DNA of 9,828 bases from Betaproteobacteria bacterium (lineage in GTDB: Bacteria > Pseudomonadota > Gammaproteobacteria > Burkholderiales > SG8-39). Shown piece by piece: positions 1 through 5,955 of this stretch (its first letter is position 1; every line of letters begins with the position of its first letter). The stretch covers positions 1-9,828 of the forward strand of contig QYQC01000204.1 of the NCBI GenBank assembly GCA_007280315.1, read 5' to 3'. The notes beneath the pieces are model-generated. The model was not told where the DNA came from. It was given only the letters and a program-made list of their open reading frames with translations, and did not search any database. The position numbers were made by a program, and so were the translations under genes.

Positions 1-1340
1 AGGTAGTATACCGGATTGAGCATGCCGAGCTTGAGCGGCAGCTGCTCGTGTTTCTTGATCGTGTTGTGATCGAATTTTTCCGCGCCCTTGCCGATGCGAC
101 GCGCCGCCCAGTACACGCCGTCGGCAAGCACGTCGCCGATGCCTTCGCGCCTGACGATGCGATCGAGCAGCCAGAAGAAGCGGCCCTCGACGTCGGCCGG
201 CATGCCCGGAAAATCCGCGTCGGTGAGGATGCCGGCCTCGAGCAGTTCGAGCGCAAAGGCCATGACCTGCGGCGTGGAGAATCCATCCACGCCGTATTCG
301 GTGGCGCGCTGTGCGATCTTGAAACCGAACTCGAGATCCGAATAGGCCGCCATGGTGTACGTGAGCTTGGAGTAGCACTTCATCATGTAGGTAGGCTGCC
401 CCGGCACCGAGATGGTCGCGCCGCATTTCATCGGACAGTTGTAGCAGCTGATCAGGCGCGTGCGCACGTCCTCCTGGGTCTTGCGCCACTTCTCTTCTAT
501 CTCATGGCTCCAGAAATCCTTGCGCCGGGTGCGCGCATTGCCCCACATGAAACTGGTGGTGTGCCACTGCTCGTCGACGATCGCCATTTCCTGCGGCGAA
601 CCCAGGCCCTGCAGGATAGGAGGGACGCCGGGAATCGGATGGTCGGCGCGGAATTTGATGTACTTCAGCACGTCGTCGCACAGACCCATGAATTCGGCCG
701 GCCGGGCGACGTTGACGTCCTTGGTGCCGCGCACGACGATCGCCTTGAGCCCCTTGTCGCCCATGACCGCACCCATGCCGCCGCGGCTGGCGCTGGAGCG
801 GCCCTGCTCGATGGAGGCGTAAAACACGCGGTTCTCCCCGGCCATGCCGATGGCGGCGACCTGGGCGTTCGGTTCCTTCAGTTCCTGCCGGATGCATTCT
901 GCGGTTTCGATGGCGCCCTTGCCGCGCAGATGGGCGGCGTCGCGGATTTCGACCTTGTCATTGTTGATCCACAGATAAACCAGTTCGGTCGACTTGCCGC
1001 GGAGGATCACCTTGTCGTAACCGGCGTGTTTCAACTCCGGCGCCCAGAACCCGCCCATCATCGAATAGGCGAGCAGCTGGGTCTGCGGAGAAAACGTCGA
1101 GACGATGGTGCGGTTGCAGCCGGGCGCCGCGGTGCCGCACAGAAGGCCGGTGGCGAAAATCAGCAGATTGTCTTCGGAAAATGCATCGGTGTCCGCGGGA
1201 ACCCGGTCCCACAGTATCCTGGCGCTGGTGCCCAGCCCGCCCAGATGCAGTCTGGTCAGTTCGGGATCGGATTCCACCCGGTCGATACTGCCGCGGGAAA
1301 GATCGACCTCCAGTTCGAACCCTGTCTCTGCGTATCGCAT
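1..1340 (-). CDS. bamB: BamB, tungsten-containing catalytic subunit of class II benzoyl-CoA reductase (partial, C-terminus off left edge)
   Basis: Member of the aldehyde:ferredoxin oxidoreductase superfamily. BamB reduces benzoyl-CoA to cyclohexa-1,5-diene-1-carboxyl-CoA in the cytoplasm of strict anaerobes without ATP, with electrons fed through BamC. The first 446 residues are visible; Geobacter BamB is about 650, so roughly 200 are missing. Start is the ATG at 1340-1338 (MRYAETGFELEVDL), preceded by a purine-rich GAGAGAGGG ribosome site. Visible features: AOR N-terminal domain (about 1-210, with NRTIVSTFSPQT and SSASRGGMGAVMGDKGLKA), the block WGNARTRRKDFW at 266-277, and the [4Fe-4S] motif C299-x2-C302-x3-C306, followed by C322. 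Glu251 and His260 fall exactly where I recall active-site residues of Geobacter BamB; the recalled His255 is Val here. It is transcribed away from the HD-bamB-bamC operon and is its paralogue. A generic AOR is less likely because the start and motifs follow BamB. No frameshift seen. Confidence 0.88.
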   Translation of the reverse strand, partial: MRYAETGFELEVDLSRGSIDRVESDPELTRLHLGGLGTSARILWDRVPADTDAFSEDNLLIFATGLLCGTAAPGCNRTIVSTFSPQTQLLAYSMMGGFWAPELKHAGYDKVILRGKSTELVYLWINNDKVEIRDAAHLRGKGAIETAECIRQELKEPNAQVAAIGMAGENRVFYASIEQGRSSASRGGMGAVMGDKGLKAIVVRGTKDVNVARPAEFMGLCDDVLKYIKFRADHPIPGVPPILQGLGSPQEMAIVDEQWHTTSFMWGNARTRRKDFWSHEIEEKWRKTQEDVRTRLISCYNCPMKCGATISVPGQPTYMMKCYSKLTYTMAAYSDLEFGFKIAQRATEYGVDGFSTPQVMAFALELLEAGILTDADFPGMPADVEGRFFWLLDRIVRREGIGDVLADGVYWAARRIGKGAEKFDHNTIKKHEQLPLKLGMLNPVYY

Positions 1341-1525
1341 ATTCCTGGCCCTCTCTCAATCTGCGTTTCTGTACAACTGTCCTTCGTCCTTCACGCTGGA
1401 CAGATTTCCATTTGAAACGAATCGCGACCGGCACCCGCTGCCCCCCCTTAGCCGCTGGCCGGTTCCGGACCCGAGGTCCCTGTTCCGGCGCTTGCTTTTT
1501 TTTCGCTTTTTGGTATTGTCGTACT

Positions 1526-1554
1526 ATAATGCTTATTTATCGGGTTCACGTCAA
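1526..1554 (-). promoter_or_regulatory. Candidate sigma-70 promoter for the minus-strand bamB
   Basis: Reading the minus strand, TTGACG (complement of 1549-1554, five of six to consensus) is followed after 17 nt by CATTAT (complement of 1526-1531, four of six). The transcript would start near 1519 and carry a leader of about 180 nt before the ATG at 1340. The position inside the AT-rich core and the correct spacing support it; the -10 is imperfect, so another start is possible. Confidence 0.4.
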
Positions 1555-1590
1555 CTGAAATTCGTCAAACCTGTTGATTTATAGGTATAA

Positions 1591-1608
1591 AACTTGACTA
1601 ACTTGATC
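1591..1608. repeat. Tandem 9-bp direct repeat AACTTGAnn, possible regulator site
   Basis: AACTTGACT is followed directly by AACTTGATC: seven of nine bases are identical and the copies are in phase. It lies just upstream of the leader of the HD-bamB-bamC operon and downstream of two CGTCAA copies, which contain the complement TTGACG. The cluster of TTGA/TCAA half-sites suggests a repressor or activator binding region; the regulator is unknown. Confidence 0.35.
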
Positions 1609-1752
1609 GGGTATTCTGACCGTTCCCGCCAACCGCGCCGCCCATGGCGGCAGGCGCAGCGCGTCCGCCTTTCTGCATGCCGCAGGCCGGCTGAGCGCGT
1701 AGCAGGGTCGGGTTTTTACCCAAGCTAAGCGAACCTTGTCCAGGAACCGGCG

Positions 1753-2652
1753 ATGAACGAGGTGCGCAATCTTCTGGAGTCACGCTTTCCCGGACTGTAC
1801 GCGCGCATCGAGCAGACGCTCCTCGCATCGGAGGCGCGCTACAACCGCGAGACCAAACAGGCGCCCTCGGAATTTCTCCTCGAGCATACCCGGCGCGCGG
1901 CGGCCATCGCCTGCAAGCTCGCCGCAATGGAACGGGTCGACGCGCTCCTGCCGGTGCTGGTGGCGCTCTACCACGATGCGGGCAAGTTCCATGATGGCGA
2001 ATACCACAAGGACGGCGTGCCCGAAGAAGAACACGCGGCCATCCTCGCCGGGCACATGCTCGCCGAATCCGGCGCCGAACGCGCCGACATCGAGGCGGTG
2101 TGCGCCGCGCTGCGCGCGCTGTACGACGACCGGCTGGGCAGCCTCGAAGCCTGCCGCATCGTGCAGGATGCGGACCGGCTCGACAAACTCGGAGCTCTGG
2201 GCGTGGGCGCCTTCTTCACCAAGGCAACGCTGCGCGGACGCGGCCTCGTCGACGCGCTGGTGCAGACGCTCAGCCGGGAACTGAGTTACGCCCTGGCAGC
2301 GCCGCATTCGATGTTGACCGAAACCGGGAAAAGGCTAGCCGGCGAGCAGACGGCAAAGACCGTCGCGTTCTTCGACGATCTGTTGCACGACCTGGAACGC
2401 TGGGGCATCGCCGCGTTCGAGCGCCGCCCTCTTGTGGTAGAGGGCGATTTCCGCGGCCGCGACGGCAATCGCGTGACGAAGGTGGAGGTGACCATCGTCA
2501 TGCCGCGCGCCTGCCCGGATTGCGACGCGCCGGTCGCGCTGACGCATCGCAGCGAGCGCGGACTGAAATGCGACATGCTCAAGGCACGCTTCGCCTGCGA
2601 GTCCTGCGATTATGCGCGCGACATTTCCTTCTGCCTGCCGGTACTCGCCTGA
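1753..2652 (+). CDS. HD-domain metal-dependent phosphohydrolase with C-terminal zinc ribbon
   Basis: A 299-residue soluble protein, first gene of the operon with the BamB-like and BamC-like genes (18 nt before the next start). The HD-superfamily metal site is visible: His45 in EFLLEHTRRAA, the His74-Asp75 doublet in ALYHDAGKF, His94 and His101 in the following helices, and an Asp in QDADRLDKLG (139-144). Such domains hydrolyse phosphate esters, often of nucleotides; the substrate cannot be read from sequence. The last 50 residues contain two CxxC knuckles (Cys254/Cys257 and Cys282/Cys285) plus Cys273 and Cys294, resembling a zinc ribbon or an iron-sulphur site. The ATG at 1753 is chosen for its AGGAA ribosome site about 7 nt upstream. 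Co-transcription with a tungstoenzyme module suggests a role in its maturation, regulation or substrate handling, which is inference. I recognise the HD fold but not a named family. Confidence 0.85.
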   Translation: MNEVRNLLESRFPGLYARIEQTLLASEARYNRETKQAPSEFLLEHTRRAAAIACKLAAMERVDALLPVLVALYHDAGKFHDGEYHKDGVPEEEHAAILAGHMLAESGAERADIEAVCAALRALYDDRLGSLEACRIVQDADRLDKLGALGVGAFFTKATLRGRGLVDALVQTLSRELSYALAAPHSMLTETGKRLAGEQTAKTVAFFDDLLHDLERWGIAAFERRPLVVEGDFRGRDGNRVTKVEVTIVMPRACPDCDAPVALTHRSERGLKCDMLKARFACESCDYARDISFCLPVLA

Positions 2653-2670
2653 GATAAGGGGGCGCTCTAG

Positions 2671-4623
2671 ATGAAATACGCAGAAACCGGATTCAATCTG
2701 GAAGTTGATCTGTCCACGGGCCGCGCCGAGAGGTTGGCGTCCGACCCGCGGGACACCGAGCTCTATCTCGGCGGTCAGGGGGTCGCGGCCAAGATCCTGT
2801 TCGAGCGCGTCCCGCCGGACACGGACGCGTTTTCTCCCGACAATCTGCTGATCTTCAGCGCCTGCCTTCTGGTGGGCACGCCGGCGCCGGCCGCCAACCG
2901 CACCGTGGTGAACACGTTTTCTCCGCAGACCAACCTGATGTCGCATTCCCTGTTCGGCGGCTTCTTCGGCCCGGAGCTGAAATTCGCCGGCTACGACAGG
3001 ATCATCATCCGCGGCAAGGCGCCGGAGCTGGTCTACCTGTACATCCACAACGACCGGGTGGAAATCCGCGACGCCAGCCACCTGCGCGGCAAGGGCACCA
3101 CCGAAACGCAGGACCTGCTGAAGGCGGAGCTGAAGGACCAGCGCGTCCAGGTGGCGGCCATCGGCCTTGCCGGCGAAAACCGCGTGTACATGGCTTCCAT
3201 CGACCACAACCACGCCAGCGCGTCGCGCGGCGTCGGCGTGATCATGGGCGACAAGCGCCTGAAGGCCATCGCCGTGCGCGGCACGCGCGACCTGAATATC
3301 GCCCGGCCGGCCGAGATGTTCGAACTCGCCCAGGCGCTGCACCGAAAGATCGGCGAGGGCGACGGCAACGGCGACTGGATGGCGGTGGACGAGGACGACA
3401 GCTTCCACCACAACCATTTCGCCTGGGGCAATGCACGCACGCGCAGAAAGGGCTACTGGAGCGAGGAACTGCAGCAGCGCTGGACCAGATGGAAATACGA
3501 CCACATGGACCGGCAGACCGGCTGCTTCAACTGCGCGAAGAAATGCCGCAACGTGATCAACTGGCCGGGAGGGCGGCGCTTCGGCTACAAGTGCTTCGGC
3601 AAGGACACCTACCACATGGCGGCGTTCCTGGAACTGGACTTCACTTATGAAATCCTCGGCGTCGCCCAGGAATACGGTCTCGATTCCTACTCCACGCCGC
3701 AGGTCATCGCGTTCGCGCTGGAACTGCTCGAAGCCGGAATACTCACCGAAAAGAACTTCCCGGACATGCCCGAGGACAGCCGGGGGCGGTTTTTCTACCT
3801 GCTGGAGAAGATCGTGCGCCGCGAAGGCATCGGCGACGTCCTCGCCGACAGCGTCTCGCATGCGGCGAAGCGTATCGGCAACGGCGCCGAAGCGTTTGAT
3901 CACAACACCACGAAGAAATTCGAGCAGCTGCCGATCAAGCTGGGCAAACTGAATCCGGCCTACTTCCTCATGATCGCCACCGGCGAAAAGATGAGCATCA
4001 CCCAGATCGAAGGTTCGTTTCCGCAGGACCCGCTGCCCACCCAGGAGCAGCGCGAAGCCTTCGTCAGCAAATGGGAAGCGCCGCCCGACGAGAAATTCAA
4101 GCAATACTTCCTCGACTGGAAAAAGCGCGACGACATTTCGGATGAAGCCACCTGCGAAATCGTCGACTGGAACGAAGCCATGCATTACATCGACGACGCC
4201 ACCGGGCTGTGCGGTTTCGTCTCCTCGTTCCGCGGCCAGTTTGGCGGTGGCGTCGCCTATCACATGAACAACATTCCGCAGATGATCGCGCACGCGACCG
4301 GCATGAAAATGGACAAGGCGCGGCTGTGGAAGACGTTCCAGAGAATCCGCACCCTCGTTCGCGCGGTGAACGTCAGGCGCGGGCTGCGGCGCAAGGACGA
4401 ACGACCGCCCGAAGACCACTGGGCGGTGCGCGACGAAAAGTACGAACAGGAACTGCTCTCCAAGTATTACGCGTTCAAGGGCTGGAACAGCGAGGGCATA
4501 CCGACGCGGCAGACGCTGGAGCGCCTGGACATGGGCTACGCCGCCGATGACCTGGAACGCAGAGGCATTCTCAAGGCCGATGCCGGCGCTGCCGCGCGCG
4601 AGACGGTGGCAGCAGCAGAATAG
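2671..4623 (+). CDS. BamB-like AOR-family tungsten oxidoreductase, divergent second copy
   Basis: A complete 650-residue AOR-superfamily protein, the length expected for BamB. It is closely related to the minus-strand BamB in this window: 19 of the first 30 residues are identical, starting MKYAETGFNLEVDL. The likely cofactors are tungsten-bis-metallopyranopterin and one [4Fe-4S] cluster, liganded by Cys285, Cys288, Cys292 and probably Cys514 (GLCGF). Conserved blocks include ASASRGVGVIMGDK, WGNARTRRKGYW (252-263) and TRQTLERLDMGY near the C-terminus. The segment before the WGNA block is 14 residues shorter than in the other copy and differs: the glutamate matching Glu251 is replaced by Trp or Met, while His246 matches His260 and Cys308 matches Cys322. 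The start has an AAGGGGG ribosome site 8 nt upstream. The BamC-like gene follows after 26 nt. The reaction is probably low-potential reduction of an aryl- or alicyclic acyl-CoA, but aldehyde/carboxylate chemistry is not excluded. Confidence 0.88.
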   Translation: MKYAETGFNLEVDLSTGRAERLASDPRDTELYLGGQGVAAKILFERVPPDTDAFSPDNLLIFSACLLVGTPAPAANRTVVNTFSPQTNLMSHSLFGGFFGPELKFAGYDRIIIRGKAPELVYLYIHNDRVEIRDASHLRGKGTTETQDLLKAELKDQRVQVAAIGLAGENRVYMASIDHNHASASRGVGVIMGDKRLKAIAVRGTRDLNIARPAEMFELAQALHRKIGEGDGNGDWMAVDEDDSFHHNHFAWGNARTRRKGYWSEELQQRWTRWKYDHMDRQTGCFNCAKKCRNVINWPGGRRFGYKCFGKDTYHMAAFLELDFTYEILGVAQEYGLDSYSTPQVIAFALELLEAGILTEKNFPDMPEDSRGRFFYLLEKIVRREGIGDVLADSVSHAAKRIGNGAEAFDHNTTKKFEQLPIKLGKLNPAYFLMIATGEKMSITQIEGSFPQDPLPTQEQREAFVSKWEAPPDEKFKQYFLDWKKRDDISDEATCEIVDWNEAMHYIDDATGLCGFVSSFRGQFGGGVAYHMNNIPQMIAHATGMKMDKARLWKTFQRIRTLVRAVNVRRGLRRKDERPPEDHWAVRDEKYEQELLSKYYAFKGWNSEGIPTRQTLERLDMGYAADDLERRGILKADAGAAARETVAAAE

Positions 4624-4649
4624 ATGCGGGCAAGAACGGGAGAAAGGCA

Positions 4650-5201
4650 ATGAACGTCGACGTCAGCTCGAAGACCGTCAAGGAAATCATCGCCGACATC
4701 GACAAGTGCACGGGCTGCCGCGCCTGCGAGATGGCCTGCTCGGCGTTTCACGCCATGCCGCGCTACAGCAGCATCAATCCTGCGCGCTCGCGCATCCGCG
4801 TGGTCGCGGACGAACTCAACGACGAGTACGTGCCGGTGCGCGCCGGCAACTTCACCCGCACCGGCTGCGACGGCCGGCATGTCTACCAGCTCAAGGGAAA
4901 GAAATACAGCGAGTGCAGCTTCTGCCCGGCGTCCTGCCCGACCCGCGATTTCTTCATCGAACCCGATTCCGGCCTGCCACTCAAATGCGACATGTGCGAA
5001 GACGAGCCGCCGCTGGCCGAGCCGCTGTGCGTCACCGTGTGCGAGCCCGGTTGCCTCACCTACGCAGTGCGTCAGGTGGAAGCGGAAGTCGACGCGCCGG
5101 CAGAACGCGAAGCCATGGCGCGGGGGCTAGCGTCGCTGGTGAATCAGCACGGCATCGAGGCAGTGATCGAGAATTTGAAACGGGTGTCAAAGGGCCAGTA
5201 A
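4650..5201 (+). CDS. bamC: BamC-like iron-sulphur electron-transfer subunit
   Basis: A 183-residue polyferredoxin, last gene of the operon, with a GGGAGAAAGG ribosome site just before its ATG. Thirteen cysteines are arranged as C20-x2-C23-x2-C26-x3-C30, C73, C89-x2-C92-x3-C96, C113-x2-C116 and C127-x3-C131-x3-C135. That is enough for the three [4Fe-4S] clusters known in Geobacter BamC. The opening IIADIDKCTGCRACEMACSA, the block SINPARSRIRVV, and EPDSGLPLKCDMCED (104-118) match my memory of BamC and, more loosely, the DmsB/HycB dicluster family. It would sit on the BamB-like subunit and carry electrons from a ferredoxin or a BamDEF-type complex to the tungsten site. The C-terminal 45 residues are helical and lack cysteine. 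It may serve both BamB copies, since the left copy's own neighbours lie outside the window. Confidence 0.85.
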   Translation: MNVDVSSKTVKEIIADIDKCTGCRACEMACSAFHAMPRYSSINPARSRIRVVADELNDEYVPVRAGNFTRTGCDGRHVYQLKGKKYSECSFCPASCPTRDFFIEPDSGLPLKCDMCEDEPPLAEPLCVTVCEPGCLTYAVRQVEAEVDAPAEREAMARGLASLVNQHGIEAVIENLKRVSKGQ

Positions 5202-5223
5202 CCCCGGGCGGCGCGTCTGAGCC

Positions 5224-5244
5224 TGGGTCGCCGCCGGCGACTCG
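5224..5244. terminator. Candidate hairpin between convergent bamC and toxin genes
   Basis: GTCGCC-gcc-GGCGAC at 5227-5241 is a perfect 6-bp stem, extendable to 9 pairs with two G-U wobbles. It lies 22 nt after the bamC stop and 10 nt beyond the toxin stop on the other strand, where a shared terminator would be expected. It lacks a T-tract, so it may only be a transcript-end stabiliser or chance. Confidence 0.35.
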
Positions 5245-5254
5245 CTTCGATACC

Positions 5255-5563
5255 TCAGTGATAGTCCTCTTCCCTCTGGTGACGCAGCGCCAGAAGTGTA
5301 ACCGTGTCCCGGTTCTCGATCTCGAATAGCGCGACATAGCCCGAAGCACCGAAGGGAATGATGAGTTCGCGCAGGAAGGGGTTGCCGTCGCCACCCAGGA
5401 CCTTGCGGCAGGAAAACGGGAACACCTGCAGCAGCTCGATCGACTTGGCGATCGCCTCGTGCGCTTTTTCGGCTGCAGTGTAGTCCTGCTCGAGCAGGAA
5501 ATCGAACAAGCGCAGCAGGTCCGCCTCCGCTTCAGGCGTGAAGCGGACCTTGAACCGTTTCAT
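5255..5563 (-). CDS. ParE/RelE-type toxin of a toxin-antitoxin pair
   Basis: A 102-residue protein of the RelE/ParE toxin superfamily: MKRFKVRFTPEAEADLLRLFDF at the N-terminus, helix-rich 11-47, FPFSCRKV (48-55), strand LRELIIPFGASGYVALFEI (64-82) and the family-typical ending ALRHQREEDYH. ParE members poison gyrase and RelE members cut mRNA; the ending and the FPxxxRK block favour ParE, but this cannot be settled here. Its start overlaps the antitoxin stop by 4 bp (ATGA), implying translational coupling. A longer reading frame extends upstream to 5887, but it runs through the antitoxin gene in another frame, so this start is preferred. It converges on the bamC operon. Confidence 0.85.
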   Translation of the reverse strand: MKRFKVRFTPEAEADLLRLFDFLLEQDYTAAEKAHEAIAKSIELLQVFPFSCRKVLGGDGNPFLRELIIPFGASGYVALFEIENRDTVTLLALRHQREEDYH

Positions 5564-5856
5564 GCCGCCGCTTTGCCACCTGTGCGGACGGCGAACCCCT
5601 TGCGCCCTTTGTCCAGGCGCCGCGTGAGCTTGCCGAGAACTGCCGCCGCCGAGACATACTTGCCCGACGTCCTGGCGGCTGCGCCCGACGCCAGTCCGCG
5701 CTCTATGAACGCTTTCTGGGCGTAGCGGAACTCGACATTGCGACGCACCGCGTCCTCGACGAATCCGGACAGGGTTTCGCCTGATTCGAGCACCGCCTCG
5801 GCGGCCTGGCGCAGTTCGGGCGAAACGCGGACCGCGGGAATGGCAGCGGTTTTCAT
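5560..5856 (-). CDS. Antitoxin, YlcI/YnfO-like (ribbon-helix-helix type)
   Basis: A 98-residue protein upstream of and overlapping the toxin gene. The N-terminal 45 residues (MKTAAIPAVRVSPELRQAAE, then a helix containing ETLSGFVEDAVRRNVE) fit a ribbon-helix-helix DNA-binding fold: one strand and two helices. They match what is annotated as YlcI/YnfO family. Residues 46-98 are basic, alanine-rich and probably flexible, the part that usually wraps the toxin. Start at 5856 is preferred over an in-frame ATG at 5943 because GAGGTG lies just upstream and the operator palindrome sits directly before it; the longer start would place the promoter inside the gene. It should neutralise the toxin and repress its own promoter as a complex with it. 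Confidence 0.82.
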   Translation of the reverse strand: MKTAAIPAVRVSPELRQAAEAVLESGETLSGFVEDAVRRNVEFRYAQKAFIERGLASGAAARTSGKYVSAAAVLGKLTRRLDKGRKGFAVRTGGKAAA

Positions 5857-5869
5857 GGGCACCTCGTGC

Positions 5870-5888
5870 ATTGCATTTGTAATGCAAT
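5870..5888. promoter_or_regulatory. Perfect palindromic operator of the toxin-antitoxin operon
   Basis: ATTGCATT-tgt-AATGCAAT: both 8-bp arms are perfect complements around a 3-bp centre. It lies 14 bp upstream of the antitoxin ATG and abuts the -10 element, so binding would block transcription initiation. This is the classical position for antitoxin autoregulation. Confidence 0.75.
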
Positions 5889-5915
5889 CATGAACGAAAC
5901 CGGAACGGCTTGCAA
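5887..5915 (-). promoter_or_regulatory. Candidate sigma-70 promoter of the toxin-antitoxin operon
   Basis: On the minus strand TTGCAA (5910-5915) is followed by a 17-bp spacer and CATGAT (complement of 5887-5892), each four of six to consensus. The -10 touches the palindromic operator and the transcript start would fall inside it, supporting repression by the antitoxin. Confidence 0.5.
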
Positions 5916-5955
5916 GTCCGCACACCATCGCTACCGGGGCCACCGGCCCGCAGGC

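Larger units (their letters stand above)
1341..1752. promoter_or_regulatory. Divergent control region between the two bam units
   Basis: This 412-bp stretch separates the two divergent starts and holds no convincing gene. About 1490-1615 is clearly more AT-rich than the surroundings. Seen in it: a T-run at 1497-1503; TATAAT at 1525-1530 on the plus strand overlapping a minus-strand promoter candidate; CGTCAA twice (1549-1554 and 1563-1568); an imperfect palindrome TCAAACCTGTTGA at 1565-1577; and a 9-bp tandem repeat at 1591-1608. The part nearer the HD gene is GC-rich with small hairpins: GCCGCC-cat-GGCGGC at 1637-1651 and GGGT-tttt-ACCC at 1710-1721. The second unit therefore probably has a structured leader of 100 nt or more. 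No clear sigma-70 promoter could be fixed for the plus strand. Confidence 0.6.

Noticed and set aside
48..1415. Long plus-strand open frame opposite the left bamB
   Set aside because: It is antisense to a clearly recognised protein, is rich in His/Arg/Ala-type shadow composition, and has no ribosome site or family resemblance.
1621..1740. Molybdenum/tungsten cofactor riboswitch before the HD-bamB operon
   Set aside because: The small hairpins do not match the conserved sequence blocks of that RNA as I know them; kept only as a structured-leader observation.
2335..4650. 771-codon minus-strand open frame opposite the second bamB
   Set aside because: Shadow frame of a GC-rich gene; the plus strand encodes a full AOR-family protein with conserved motifs, and the antisense product has no recognisable domain.
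5564..5887. N-terminal extension of the toxin frame
   Set aside because: It overlaps the antitoxin in another frame and crosses the operator; the ATG at 5563 with the ATGA overlap is typical for such pairs.
5936..5950. GGGCC-acc-GGCCC hairpin after the M23 stop as terminator
   Set aside because: Only a 5-bp stem with no T-tract; common by chance in DNA of this composition.
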